Below, piece after piece: positions 16,061-35,294 of a stretch of DNA of 64,000 nt (position 1 is the stretch's first letter; each line of letters opens with the position of its first letter). The stretch spans positions 62,001 through 126,000 of the forward strand of contig CAUYLG010048390.1 in NCBI GenBank assembly GCA_963573385.1, in the 5' to 3' direction. Under the pieces are notes generated by a model. That model did no database searches. It was not told where the DNA came from and saw nothing but the letters and a program-made list of their open reading frames with translations. Both the position numbers and the translations under genes were made by a program. The stretch is from Cacajao melanocephalus (lineage: Eukaryota > Chordata > Mammalia > Primates > Pitheciidae).

Positions 16061-16572
16061 TAAAATGCATTTTTACAAAGAGGATTGACATTTTTTTCTG
16101 CCATGCACCTACAAGTACTGCCGTCTATGAATACTTCAGATTTACAGCTTAGAACTGTTGGACCTGCACAGACTGTGTCTACCAGCCCCAGACCCACCTA
16201 AGTGCAAGCTGTAGTTAGACGCCGAGGGGAGAGAGACTCCTTTCCATCCCATTGAGGGGCAAGACTGAGACAGACAAGCCGAGTTTGTTTTCTTATAAAC
16301 TCCCAGAGGCTGTGGCCCTCAGGAATCCCAGCTCTGTCGGTCTCCAGTTAGTCTCCTGTCCCTGGGCTTGGCCTTTCAAAACCCAGGGATCAGCAGATAC
16401 CTTCAAGGCACATGCTGACTCCACTTCCTCCTACCATTTGTTCTTTCACTGAGGAGTTCAGCCATGCTTTATAAAGGTTTTTAACTTTATCCAGCATTTT
16501 TGTGTTGTCTAATTGAATGAGTTTGTGTGTGTTCTGCTCTGTTGCTGGAAACAGAAGCCAATTTATGTAGCT
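16061..16572. other. B3GALNT2 intron, unique
   Basis: Nothing recognised. Confidence 0.4.
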
Positions 16573-16790
16573 AGGAAATAGTCTAGTGGTTAAGAACTTG
16601 AGCTTCGGAGTCTTTAATCCCTCCTCTTCATTTACCAGCCCTGTAACCTTGAACAAGTGATTTAACTCTGTTTCTCAGTTGTAACACGGAAATAATTCCT
16701 ACCTTACAGCATTACTGTGAGAACTGAAATATTTACAAAGCACTTGGGTACAGTCCCCACATTATTGTAAGCATTCCATCAGAGTAACAG
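16573..16790 (+). repeat. MIR SINE
   Basis: CTAGTGGTTAAGAACTTGAG (tRNA-like head), then CCTGTAACCTTGAACAAGTG, ACTCTGTTTCTCAGTTG and GTGAGAACTGAAAT follow the MIR order end to end. Confidence 0.85.
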
Positions 16791-17070
16791 ATGTTACTAA
16801 TAGTGCGATAGAACCATCTTTAACTGCAAACATGAAACTCACCTGTGGTTTCTAAAATCTTTCATTACAGAATTGCATTTGGTGACTAACAATCCACACA
16901 CCTCCTTGCTTCTGTATTCCACAGCCACAGGACTGTGAGGCCGGGTGCTTTCCCAAATCAGGAGCTGCCACCCCCAAACCTCACCAGTTGGTCCACACAT
17001 GGAGTTATCCTTGAAATAATTTCAGCATCATTAGCATACATAAAAGCTGTCTACATGCATACTTTCTTAG

Positions 17071-17256
<186 letters not shown>

Positions 17257-18473
17257 CAGGGAAATCAGGGCAGGCAAACGATAATCTGATTGCAAGTCTG
17301 AGGAGGCCCAGGGTTTAGCAGTAGACTGTACTGTCTTTGAGTTCTAGACTGGCAGTTTTACCCAGAACCAGTGCGGTGTTTCTTAATGTTTGCACAAATT
17401 TCCTTCTTAAAAATCAACTGGTACTGTAGCATAAGAAAAGTTTTTATTTATATATCGGAAGATTATCAGAAAAATACCAAATTATTTTATAAAAGAAAAT
17501 ATTTCTAAATCCTCATGCATCGTGGCTAGTCATTCATCATTACCTATAATTTTTGGTTAAAACTTGGCCTAGAGTTCAGAAATCTGGAGTAGTAACTAGT
17601 TTGAATTTCAACCTGGATTTTAGGATAGTTCTGTAGAGCTAAATTAGGATAATTAGACAAAAAGAACTCACAGGAATGCTGTGTGATCATATAATCACAT
17701 ATTTGAGCCGTGGTCACTTATACCAAAGTTTGGGGTTTCTGGAAATGTCAAATTTTGTGGATCGCTGAAGTGGACAACTTGAAAAGGGACCAATATGATT
17801 TTCAGCTCTGAACCTTGGTTTTAGAGAAGTTCATTCATATGGTAGACTAATAACCAAGTTTTCTTTCTGCCGTCTAACAAACATAAATCCCGAAGGTCAC
17901 AGTTTAGTACTCATATTATTTTTAAAATGCTCAATTTTTGTGGGTATGAATAAAAGCAAAATACCTCTCAGGGTTTTAGTGCCATCAGGAAGGATATTTC
18001 TAAATTGCTGACATTTTGAAAGAAAGAATTTTGCTTTCCTCCTATCATTGTCAATGTTTACCTAACATGAGTAACATTTCAATCAGCTGGTAATCTTCTA
18101 TAGAAGAAGATACACTCAGCTTAGGTATAACTAACTATAGGGAAAAGCATGTGATTAAAAGTACTCTTAAAAAACAGTGTACCTGAGAAGAGATAATAGC
18201 ATATATGTCATACACAGTAGAGGATGTGTCTCCCTAAGAAGTTTAAGGGACATTTCCCAAAATGACCAACCAAATCATTTTAGCAACCCTTTAAAATAGT
18301 ATCATCATCATCAGTAGAGAATTCCATTAAAACTAGTCTATGACAGACATCATTAACTGTGTTCAGATTTTATTAGGTAGTTGTTTCTATTGAAATCTTA
18401 TTTTATAATGAAATGCAGTGATGAACTGTAAAAATAAATATAAGACCAGAAAATCATTAGTAGGTTAAAAGCC

Positions 18474-18623
18474 TTTATTATAGCTATTACGTATTAGCCT
18501 AGAAATGGTCGCTTCCCAACAACAACAACAACAAAAAAAAACCCTTTTTTTGACAGAATTGCTCCAGTGAATCATTTATTTCTGGTGAACCCCAGACATA
18601 AGCAGTGTAGTCTCTAAATTTTA
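18474..18623 (-). terminator. TBCE: Candidate TBCE poly(A) signals (minus strand)
   Basis: Beyond the TBCE stop, the minus strand has AATAAA (TTTATT on +) near 18,618, 18,575 and 18,476. Any of these would end a short TBCE 3' UTR of about 20-170 nt. The first is very close to the stop codon, so the latter two are more likely. The TBCE 3' end would overlap the B3GALNT2 mRNA tail to tail. Confidence 0.4.
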
Positions 18624-18638
18624 TTAGTTAGTTGGTTG

Positions 18639-18731
<93 letters not shown>

Positions 18732-18954
18732 CTAAAATTAGAACAAAGGTGGGGAAGGATGTGATTAAGACAGATCCGATAACGCATGTTATTCATACTC
18801 TCCCCGCCTCCATCCCGTCCTCAGGCAGTAGCTTACCCTTAAAATCAAACAGATCTGTGGCCTCCATTTAGAATCAAACTGTTGCTCTCTGGAGACAGTT
18901 TAATGTCATCATATGGGGATTAAGCTTGACTTTGTATTTTGCTGAGCAACTTAC

Positions 18955-19046
18955 CTCGGGACTTTCATAGGACAACAGAAGGTCTGACACTGGAACTTTG
19001 AGAAGACGTGACAGCAATCCCTTCACCTTTTGAATTGTCATGGAGC
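18955..19046 (-). CDS. TBCE: TBCE penultimate coding exon, UBL domain core
   Basis: On the minus strand it lies between the acceptor TTTTGATAG and the donor GAG|GTAAGT. It completes a split Gly codon and reads [20 protein letters not shown] then [10 protein letters not shown]. This is the helix-bearing part of the C-terminal ubiquitin-like domain. The 92 nt are in phase with both TBCE neighbours. At the exon junction the protein reads SPE-KPGRE; I remember Lys in place of that Glu in human, so this may be a species difference or a change in a duplicated copy. It also lies inside the B3GALNT2 3' UTR. Confidence 0.95.
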
Positions 19047-19389
19047 CTATCAAAAGACGAGAACAGTCCATTTGTTCTCTCAGATGACAGTTACCTGTAA
19101 AACTAGTTCATGTGATGAGACCACAGGGTCACTGCAGTGATAGCTGCATCTGTCATTTTTCAGTGTCAGTTTACCCAAGTCAGTAATTAGGGGAAAGGCT
19201 GAGTCTTTCTACCACCTGTTCATTTGGGGAACTGTGGGAAATGGAGCCGACGGCCCTAAATGCCCTTTGACAGTGCGTTTCATACATTTCAGTAGAGAAT
19301 TTCTTTCTTCATCTGAATAAACCAGACATGATACTCTCAGCACAGAATAATGGGAATGAAATCAGTAAGTTTTCTTTTTGAACCTTTGT

Positions 19390-19545
19390 GATGACTTCCT
19401 TAGGAATTACTGAGCAAACACTGGAATGGTACTCGGATGTCCTGAGGACATCTCTCAACCTCTCTGGCCTGAGTTCCCCCTCTGTAAAATGAAGGTGTCA
19501 ACTAAATGATCTACAAGGTCCCTTTCAGCAGGGCCATTCTATCAT
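19390..19545 (+). repeat. MIR fragment in B3GALNT2 3' UTR
   Basis: TCTCAACCTCTCTGGCCTGA, CCTCTGTAAAATGAAGG and CTAAATGATCTACAAGGTCC correspond to the MIR core and 3' part. Confidence 0.65.
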
Positions 19546-19810
19546 TATGTAATTTGTAACTGTGTTAAACATACATGGGAATGTAACTTCAGAGTAAACG
19601 CTTTGGTTTGTTCAGAATACACTATGAACTTCTTTCCAAAGATGGGTTGTGGTAAATAGCGGATATTTTGATTATGAGAAATACAGTTTCCTTGAAGCTT
19701 TAGCTGGAGACAGCAATAGTGTGGTGTTCCTACAAATATCACAATGTATTCATATTTTTCTATCAGAAATCATTTTTGTAAAAGCTGTGTGTTTTTATGC
19801 AACTTGTGAT

Positions 19811-19839
19811 AATAAATGTTATCTTTATTTTAGAATAAA
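19811..19839 (+). terminator. Poly(A) signals, probable B3GALNT2 3' end
   Basis: Two AATAAA hexamers 23 bp apart (19,811-19,816 and 19,834-19,839) are followed by a T/GT-rich downstream element (CTTTTTGTATGTAATG). This is a typical strong mammalian cleavage/polyadenylation site. Upstream hexamers near 17,947 and 19,315 could serve shorter isoforms. Confidence 0.5.
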
Positions 19840-19860
19840 AACTGGCCTTTTTGTATGTAA

Positions 19861-20087
19861 TGAATATAGTTAATAGAATTTAAAATTTTAATTGACAAAA
19901 TTTGCTCTTTCCTGTGTGAATATGTGATAGTCTAGTCTTTTCAAAAGATGTAGATGGACTGGCTTTCATTGTCTGGATGATGGTTAGAGAAGGGTTAACC
20001 ACTGCACACCAGTGGTGGGAAATGGCATACTCCTAACACATGCCAGAAACAAAAAGTTTGGTCATAAAGCAATTCTAAGAAATCTGC
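19861..20087. other. Intergenic/TBCE intron, unique
   Basis: Short unique stretch past the B3GALNT2 3' end and within the TBCE intron on the other strand. Confidence 0.4.
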
Positions 20088-20355
20088 CTGGCCTACTCAC
20101 GCTATAATCCCAGCACTTTGGCAAGCAGAGGGATCAGAGCCCAGGAATTCGAGTCCAGCCTGAGTAACACAAGGACACCCCATCTCTACAAAAACTAAAA
20201 CATTAGCCAGGCATGGTGATTTATGCCTCTAGTCCCAGCTACCTGGGAGGATCACTTGAGCCCAGGAGGTCAAGGCTGCAGTGAGCCATGATCACGCCAC
20301 TGTACTCCATCCAGCCTGGTTAACAAAGCAAGACCCTGTCTCAAACAAAACCTGC
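20088..20355 (+). repeat. Alu, degenerate
   Basis: CTGGCCTACTCACGCTATAA start, several deletions; ends CCCTGTCTCAAACAAAACC. Confidence 0.8.
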
Positions 20356-20512
20356 CTACTCACACTAGTTCTATGGAAGAAAGTGGTAATTTATATGTAA
20401 TAAATAGTATTACCATGTTTAATATAGTAACATTCAGAAAATATGGATATAGTTAATTATTTCTTTTCACCTGCTTATGACCAGTGTTAAAAATTTGAGA
20501 AGTATACCTCTA

Positions 20513-20852
<340 letters not shown>

Positions 20853-20934
20853 ATGTATAGATTTTATACTATATTGACCTACTACATTTGTATTTCTTTA
20901 TTGCATGATGGTATAGCTTTTCATGCCATGTTCT

Positions 20935-21085
20935 CTAGACATACACTGCCCAATATGGCAGCCACGTGTACTGAGCACCTGAAATGTGGCTAGTATGACT
21001 GAAGAATTGAACTTTTTATTTTATCTTAATGAATTTAAATAGCCACGTGGTTATTGCAGCCACACTGGACAGCACAGCTCTAGAC
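20935..21085 (+). mobile_element. hAT-Charlie-type MITE fragment
   Basis: ACACTGCCCAATATGGCAGC at the left and CACTGGACAGCACAG at the right are inverted ends. GAGCACCTGAAATGTGGCTA and AATTTAAATAGCCACGTGG are the standard interior of a Charlie-derived short element. Confidence 0.75.
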
Positions 21086-21109
21086 CTCCTTCATTCTCCT
21101 CAGTGACAT

Positions 21110-21345
21110 GCGACAGTGCTTTGTGTGCTGTGTGGTTCTACTAGAGTTTATTCACCATTCCCCCACTGGCAAGCATTTAGATTCTTACTGTCTTTACCAT
21201 CACAAATGCTGCAAGAGAGAATGCTTGGTCAGAGCATATGTGTATTTTTAATTTTTTATAGTAATTTCTACATGACTTTACAAAAAGGGTATACTGCTTT
21301 TTCATGCCAGTTATTTTAATTTTTGCTCATCTAATGGAGTAAAAA
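21110..21345 (-). repeat. Antisense L1 3' fragment
   Basis: AAATGCTGCAAGAGAGAATG and surrounding text resembles the complement of an old L1 3' end. Weak. Confidence 0.35.
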
Positions 21346-21360
21346 ACTGATATTGCAGTA

Positions 21361-21465
21361 TTTTTTTTTTGAGACAGGGTCTCACTCTGTCACCCAGGCT
21401 GGATTACAGTGGCTCAAACCACCAGTCCCAGCTCTCTTGGACTAGTCTGTCTCCATCAGGCCTTT
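21361..21465 (-). repeat. Alu fragment, antisense
   Basis: Poly-T, GAGACAGGGTCTCACTCTGT, then decays after CAGTGGCTCAAACCACCAG. Confidence 0.75.
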
Positions 21466-22628
<1,163 letters not shown>

Positions 22629-22632
22629 TATT

Positions 22633-22690
22633 TCATATATATATATATATGTATATGTATATGTATAAAATAGGTATGTGTGTGTGTGTA
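22633..22690 (+). repeat. (TA)n(TATG)n(TG)n microsatellite
   Basis: Compound dinucleotide repeat grown from the Alu A-tail. Confidence 0.85.
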
Positions 22691-22948
22691 ATTACATGCA
22701 GGGGGCTTCCAATTTTAACAAAACTGTTTTCCGCTGATAAAGTTATAGGAGACCTGAACTTTGAAGGTATGGGGGAGTGATATTAGCATGACTGATTGTA
22801 TTTTAGAATATAAAAGACTAATGAAAACCTATAAGCTCTGAGATCCATACTCTCAGACGTGAGTTAAAGATTTTAATTTTAGCCGACTCATACCTAGGCT
22901 AATGATTCAGAAGTTTAAGGAAGGAAAAGATAGGCTCATTCTTCTTAC

Positions 22949-23008
22949 CTGGCAGTTGTTTCTCTAGGACTTTCTGATCAAGTTGATGAGGGTATTTTAT
23001 CTTCAGTG
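22949..23008 (-). CDS. TBCE: TBCE coding exon before the penultimate one (probably exon 15 of 17)
   Basis: This 60-nt minus-strand exon lies between CTGAAAG and CAG|GTAAGA. It encodes LKIKYPHQLDQKVLEKQLP, flanked by split Thr and Gly codons. This is the first strand of the UBL domain and the linker after the leucine-rich repeats. Together the three TBCE exons encode about 80 residues, roughly 447-527 of the full protein. The next upstream exon, which should carry the residues before this and lie further right, was not found anywhere in the window by eye. Confidence 0.93.
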
Positions 23009-23155
23009 CTTTCAGAGAAACAAAGAAAAAGACTAATTGATATCTACTATTACATGGATTTAAATTAACCACACACGTTAATATATGGCCAAATGATAGA
23101 GCTATTCAGTGCAAATTGGCAGGTCTAATCAATGTTTAAAATTCTATTAATCCAT

Positions 23156-23366
23156 GAGGCTAGGCGCGGTGGCTCACACCTGTAATCCTACCATTTTGGG
23201 AGGCTACGGTGGGCAGATCACAAGGTCAGGAGTTTAAGACCAGCCTGGCCAACACATAGTGAAACCCTGTCTCTACTAAAAACACAAAAAATTAGCCAGG
23301 ACTGGTGGCAGGTTGCCATTGCACTTCAGCATGGGCAACAGTGTGAGACTCCATCTCAAAACAAAC
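23156..23366 (+). repeat. Alu with internal deletion
   Basis: GGCTAGGCGCGGTGGCTCAC; jumps from GGACTGGTGGCAGG to TTGCCATTGCACTTCAGC, losing most of the right monomer. Confidence 0.9.
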
Positions 23367-23545
23367 CCTCCATGAATGGCTAACAAAAATAGCCGGACCA
23401 ACACTTTCCCTTTCCCCTCTTAGGACTTCTTTCCTGACAGTTTAGCTAGGTTTTCAAGTCATAAATTCACAAATCACAATTTGGTTCACAACTCCAATAC
23501 CTCCCACATTTATAACAGTATTAAATGAGTTTAAAACAGGAGTTG

Positions 23546-23870
<325 letters not shown>

Positions 23871-23912
23871 TCAATATAAGAATTTAGATATGTTTTAAAG
23901 AATTCATTTCTG

Positions 23913-24394
<482 letters not shown>

Positions 24395-26631
24395 ATGTAC
24401 ATACACACACATGAACAACATGTATACAGATCTTCATTGTATTTTATCTCTAAATATTTCAGTTGTCTTGGCAAGGCCTAGAGGGAGAGGAGAGCCAGGA
24501 ATATGAATTTAGGCATACATTTTTCCTGTCTCCTACTCCTCCTTTTATTTTTATTATAGGTTGTTCTTACCATGTTCTACATATCATATTGTCACAAACC
24601 AGGTGAAATTCATTTTGGGGCAAGATTTAGAGGTACCCCAAAATTGTTCTTCATTTTCCAGCCTTCCATTTAGCCTTTTGACACTGAGACAGAACATACA
24701 CGGGAAAGTTATATTTCTATGAATATGTCAAAAGATGCCTAATCCAGTGAATTCGCTGGAGAGATTCTGCTTTTGTCTGAGTGATGCTGTAACAGCTAAA
24801 GACAGTTTAGTTTTACTTTGCACCCATGGCAAGAGATCCACTGACAAACTGGTGAAAAATTTTTGTGCTTTGATTTTTAAAAATGACTGAGAGTTATTTA
24901 CAGATAATTGTGATAGCTGAGTTAGGCTATCAGATCCCTTGAGGATCAAAGAAGGATCACATAATGACTGAACAGCTTTTTCTGTACCGAAAGAGAAGTT
25001 TCCCAAAGCTTTTGAGGCGATTTAGCATTCCATATGCTCACCAAGGTTATCATGAGAGAAGGCAGGGTTGCATGGTAGACAGGACGCTGACGTTTCCTCT
25101 TAGCCTAGCTCTGCCACTCCAGAATTGCAAGTGAGTAAACCACAGAAAGTTCCCCAAGTTCCCAGACCTCCACTTCATCATTTGTAAAAGGGAATATTAC
25201 CTCACCCTTCCTTTCATCCTCCAGGGATGTAGGAATGGAGTATCTTGTTCTTTGCAAAGCTTCTTCAAGTGTGGCTCCTAAGAGGTCTTTCTTGAAGGCT
25301 TATCCATGTGAAAATATTTTGTAAACCTCACACACACGTTATCAGCTTGCTTTGAAAGGAATTATACTCATTGTCTTTGCATTCCAGTACATTTTTTTAA
25401 ATGTCTTGACTCTTCGCCCATTTAAAATGGATAAGCTGAACTTTTATCAAGAAAATAATTAGAATTATCTTCTATAAATAATATTAAAAGCAAACAATGA
25501 TTAGTATGTTTTCAAATCAAGTCAGATCATTTTTCATATTATATTTGTTAGCATAATAGTTTTTAATGTGCTAATTCTGTTCATTCGTTTTTACTATTAA
25601 TCTATAAAGTGGATTGATTATTGATTAATAGCAAAATTAATGGAACTTTGAGCTCCTTTTTCACATGAGCAAAACTATACAGCTTTGGAATAGTTTAACT
25701 GAACTCTTTAGTTCTCTTGCAAAGTAAGGCAGCTGGGCAGATGAGTCTTGAACCATACCCAAACCCCAAATGCAAAGCAGATGAATATATTCTCATCTTC
25801 AGATGATTTCTCTGGGCAAGCCAAGCTATCATATTGTATTACAAGATGGATTTCAGCAGAATGTTGTTAAGGTTGGCTTCATCCCCATTGTGTGTGTTTA
25901 TTTCAGCTTCTGCTTCTATTTTATTTTTAATTAGCATACACGGCTTTCTTCAATTATGGAAAAGTATCACCGGACCAAATGTGATTGTTTTTATTTCCTG
26001 CAGAGTCACTTAATGTCTATGTCAGCTCATAGGCAGAGAATGTAGAATTTTTCATTTGTCTAATAAATATCCATTTCTTTATATTTAAATTTTAAAAAAT
26101 AATGAGACTGGGAGTTATAAAATCTGCTTTATTATTTAATAATCTGTGGCTAACTTGAAATTTTTCTTGAGATTTTTTTCTTCTATTTTTAAAAATTCTA
26201 TGGGTGAAAACTATATATTCAGGCGAATTTGGCTTTTGGCATAGAGAAAGAAAAGGTTTTAGGAACACAGTTTGTTCCAGCTATCAGTTTCTTTGATTTC
26301 ACTAAATTTAATTCTGGCATCAGTAAAGCTGATAGAAATGACTGAAAGTAAGGTTTGAATTCTATTGCAACTATTAAGTTAGAAAGCTTACGCTTGTTGG
26401 TCAATGAAGGTGACATTCTGCATGAAGGAAGTCAGGGTGAGAAATGCGTACACCCTCTGTGAGCAATGCCAAACAAAGTAATGTGTATGGACCACTCCTA
26501 TCATTTTAAAGCAACTTTTTTTTCTAGGAAGTTTGTGACTTTTCCTACAGATTAATACATTTATTTTAAGATGTATGTATTTTTCTACAAGACATGAATG
26601 CTATTGAAATTTTTATATAAAACTTAAAAAA
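24395..26631. other. Long unique stretch without Alu (TBCE intron or beyond the junction)
   Basis: About 2.2 kb with no Alu. A MIR lies at about 25,060-25,215. The 92-codon minus-strand open frame at 24,728-25,006 matches nothing I know and has no clear splice sites. No TBCE exon seen. Confidence 0.4.
25060..25215 (+). repeat. MIR fragment
   Basis: GTAGACAGGACGCTGACG, GCTCTGCCACTCCAGAATTG and CATCATTTGTAAAAGGG follow MIR order. Confidence 0.6.
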
Positions 26632-26878
26632 CGGCGGGGTGCAGTGGTTCACGCCTGTAATCCTAGCACTTTGGGAGCCAAAGGAGGCAGATTACCTGAA
26701 GTCAGGAGTTTGAGACCAGCCTGAACAACACGGTAGAACTCCATCTCTACTAAAAGTACAAAATTAGCCTGGTGTGGTGGCAGGCGCCTGTAATCCCAGC
26801 TACTCAGGAGGTTGAGGCAAGAGAATCTCTCGAATCCAGGGAGCAGAGGTTGCAGTGAGCCGAGATCATGCCACATGT
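26632..26878 (+). repeat. Alu, 3' truncated
   Basis: CGGCGGGGTGCAGTGGTTCA to GAGATCATGCCAC, then unique ATGTTTCAAACTAG. Confidence 0.9.
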
Positions 26879-29827
<2,949 letters not shown>

Positions 29828-30085
29828 TTTTTTTTTTTTTAGATGGAGTCTCACTGTGTTGCCAGGCTGGAGTGCAGTAGTATAATCTCGACTCACTGCA
29901 ACCTCCACCACCGGGGTTCAAGCTATTCTCCTGCCTCAGCCTCCTGAGTAGCTGGGATTACAAAAACATGCCACCATGCCCAGCTAATTTTTGTATTTTT
30001 AGTAGAGACAGTGTTTCACCATGTTGGCCAGGATGGTCTCGATCTCCTGACCTCACGGTCTGGCCATCTCGGCCTCCCAAAGTAT
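29828..30085 (-). repeat. Alu, antisense
   Basis: Poly-T, AGATGGAGTCTCACTGTGTT to CTCGGCCTCCCAAAGTATGG; lacks the last about 30 bp at the Alu 5' end. Confidence 0.9.
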
Positions 30086-31952
<1,867 letters not shown>

Positions 31953-32017
31953 AAAATTATTTTTTAAATATTCAGACTATGAATCAAGGTGCTGGTATAA
32001 GTAAAAGAAAAAATACT

Positions 32018-32328
<311 letters not shown>

Positions 32329-32580
32329 TACCTTTTTTTAAGTTTCTCCTGAAGCCTCTCAGATTCTCCAGTGATGTCTTAGGGGGGAGAAAAAAAAATG
32401 CCTTGTAGGTTGACATGCCTATTTAAGGACTTCGTATTCGTACAGTGAGTATAGACTCATTGTTTTCAAAACTCATGCAACTTACCTTTCCTTTTCCCTT
32501 TAGTCACATCCCATATGCTCCCGGTTAAATAAGGATAAATTAAGATAATATCCCAAACCTCTCAGCTTGATTTGAAATAA

Positions 32581-32976
<396 letters not shown>

Positions 32977-34249
32977 TCAACTTAATTTTAAAAGCCACCT
33001 CTATACTTAGGGTATACATTTGCATAAGACATATTGTATTTTTGTATTGTTAAAAGTGCTATTTGTAAATAATACTAGAGAAAATGTGAAATTATTTTTT
33101 AATAGATTACAAGATACAAATTCCCACTATAAGTACCTGAAGTAAGGTCAAATGTCTTTTGGGTCCCTTCCAGTAACATATACATGCACAGTTATTCAGC
33201 ATTGTAATGTTTGTGTAAACTCCATACATTATCCTGTATTGAATTATTTTAATAGACTAAATAATGCCCAAATGATAAGGAAAACAAATAGCAAGATATT
33301 AAATAGTGACAAGTATCTTTATTGGTTTACTAAATCTATAGTCAGCAAATATTATATTGAATCAGACAATGACATTTTAAAAATAACCTATTATATATTT
33401 CAGCATCAAAATGTACTAGCAGTGTAAAGACATGCATATCTAAATAATTTTTATATTAAAATGTTTTAAAAATCAGTAGCCATAAATAATTACCCACTTT
33501 AGTACTGTTTTGACAAAAACAACAACAACAACAACAAAACCTAGTTTTTTAAAGAAAATGTCAAAATCTAACACTTGGTAGCTTACTTAAGTGTAATAAT
33601 CTGAATATTTGTTGCCAAATAAATTCAGTGAAGTTAATTAAAATATTTACAGCAAAGTTAGTAAAACATGAAATATACTGTCTCCCAGATAATCATACAG
33701 AAAAAAAAATAGAACGTTTATAGCTAGTGGATATTTAAAAATAAATAAAACCTAGATGTGGAAAAATACAAGCATTTCTTCTTTGCTAATTTCTTAATTC
33801 CATCCAAAAATATAAAATCAAGTCCCAAATCAGAAGCAAACCCTATTGATAAGCCTTTCTGTTTGAAATTCTTCTCTGAGTGAATCTAGTGATCTGAAAA
33901 ACTGAAAATGAATGATAGCTGCAAAATTGAGACAATTTGCAATAATTGAAGCAAACTTTTAAAATCCAGAGGGGCAAACCCAACCTTAGGATTATATGGT
34001 TCTACTAGAAGTAAGATCTGGATTTCTGTAATCCAGACGTGGATCTGGATTCCTAGATTTTTCCCACAGATCATCAACCAAATAAATTCCAAGAGGATTT
34101 TGGAAGTAAATGTTGAAATTTAAACTTTAACTAGAAGAGGATATTGGGAAATTTATGGGATTTAGAGTTGGGATTCTGGTCAGCATCATAGCCACAGAAT
34201 ATTAACATTTGTTTCCATTTCTGCTACTTTTTTCTAAGTGATACGTTGT
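32977..34249. other. Unique AT-rich stretch
   Basis: About 1.3 kb. An (AAC)n run at 33,517-33,538. No exon recognised. Confidence 0.4.
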
Positions 34250-34870
34250 CTGCTTTTCCAAGCTAATTGTTATCCTGGTTGTTTTACACATGTATATTGC
34301 TTCTCCGGTTCATTTCACTTTTCATTAACTTTTATTTCTCTCAAAGTTATAAGTGTAGACATAGTTGAAAAAGTCAATTAGTACCACAAGGCTGATAACG
34401 AAAAGCTACAGCCTCCTGCCCCACCCAACCCTACCCTCTCTTACATTTTTCTCATCTATTTTCTCTGATATTTTCTACTGTGGTTTTCTGTAATATACTT
34501 GTACTGCTATTTCATTATTTATCAGTTTAGCACTTATCTGTTAATTTATGATAATGGTTGATGTAATTTTTAGCTCACTCTCTCTTAGTCCCTGTCCTAC
34601 TTCCTCTCCTTGTATTATAATTTTTAGTTAGGAAGGTTGTCTAAGAGATATATAATATAAATTTTCAGACATGCAAGTTCTCAAAACACTTCCCTCACTC
34701 TTATTTGATAGTTTGTCTAGACATGGAATCCTACTTGAAAATAATTTTTCTTTAAATAATTGAAGGCATTACTTCATTGTCTTCTAGCCTTTATAGTTGC
34801 TTTTAAGAAGTCTAACTACAACTTTATTGACTGTTCCTTGTGTTTGACCTGTTTTTTTTTCCTCTCAGGA
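34250..34870 (-). repeat. Probable antisense L1 fragment
   Basis: AAGGCATTACTTCATTGTCTTCTAGCC and GTTGCTTTTAAGAAGTCTAA is common complement text of old L1 elements. Confidence 0.5.
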
Positions 34871-35026
34871 GCATTGGGTGTCCTCTCTGTTGATGTGAAA
34901 GCACAGAACTTAGGGGTTGGTGTGTGCCTTTTTGTTTACTCTGCTGGGACGTTTTTTTCTGTTTGGAGCTCCATGTCCTTCTGTTCTGGGGTTGGTCTCA
35001 AATGATTCTTAGGTTTCTGATGTGGC

Positions 35027-35294
35027 TCTGTCGCCCAGGCTGGACTGCTGTGGCACGATATTGGCTCACTGTAACCTCCGCCTCCCGGGTTCAAACAATT
35101 CTTCTGCCTCAGCCTCCTGAGTAGCTGGGACTACAGGCATGCACCACAATGCCCGGCTAATTTTATTTTTTACTTTAGTACAGACAGGGTGTCACCATAT
35201 TGGCCAGGCTGGTCTCAAACTCCTGCCCTTGTGATCCGCCCATCTTGGCCTCCCAAAGTTCTGGAATTATAGGTGTGAGCTACCATGCCTGGCC
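35027..35294 (-). repeat. Alu, antisense, lacking its poly(A) end
   Basis: Begins at CTCTGTCGCCCAGGCTGGAC without the usual T-run and GAGACGGAGT, runs to CTACCATGCCTGGCC. CTGATGTGG occurs at both borders. Confidence 0.9.

Noticed and set aside
24728..25006. 92-codon minus-strand open frame as a possible TBCE or other exon
   Set aside because: Does not match TBCE or any family I know, and no convincing splice sites or conservation signal are visible.
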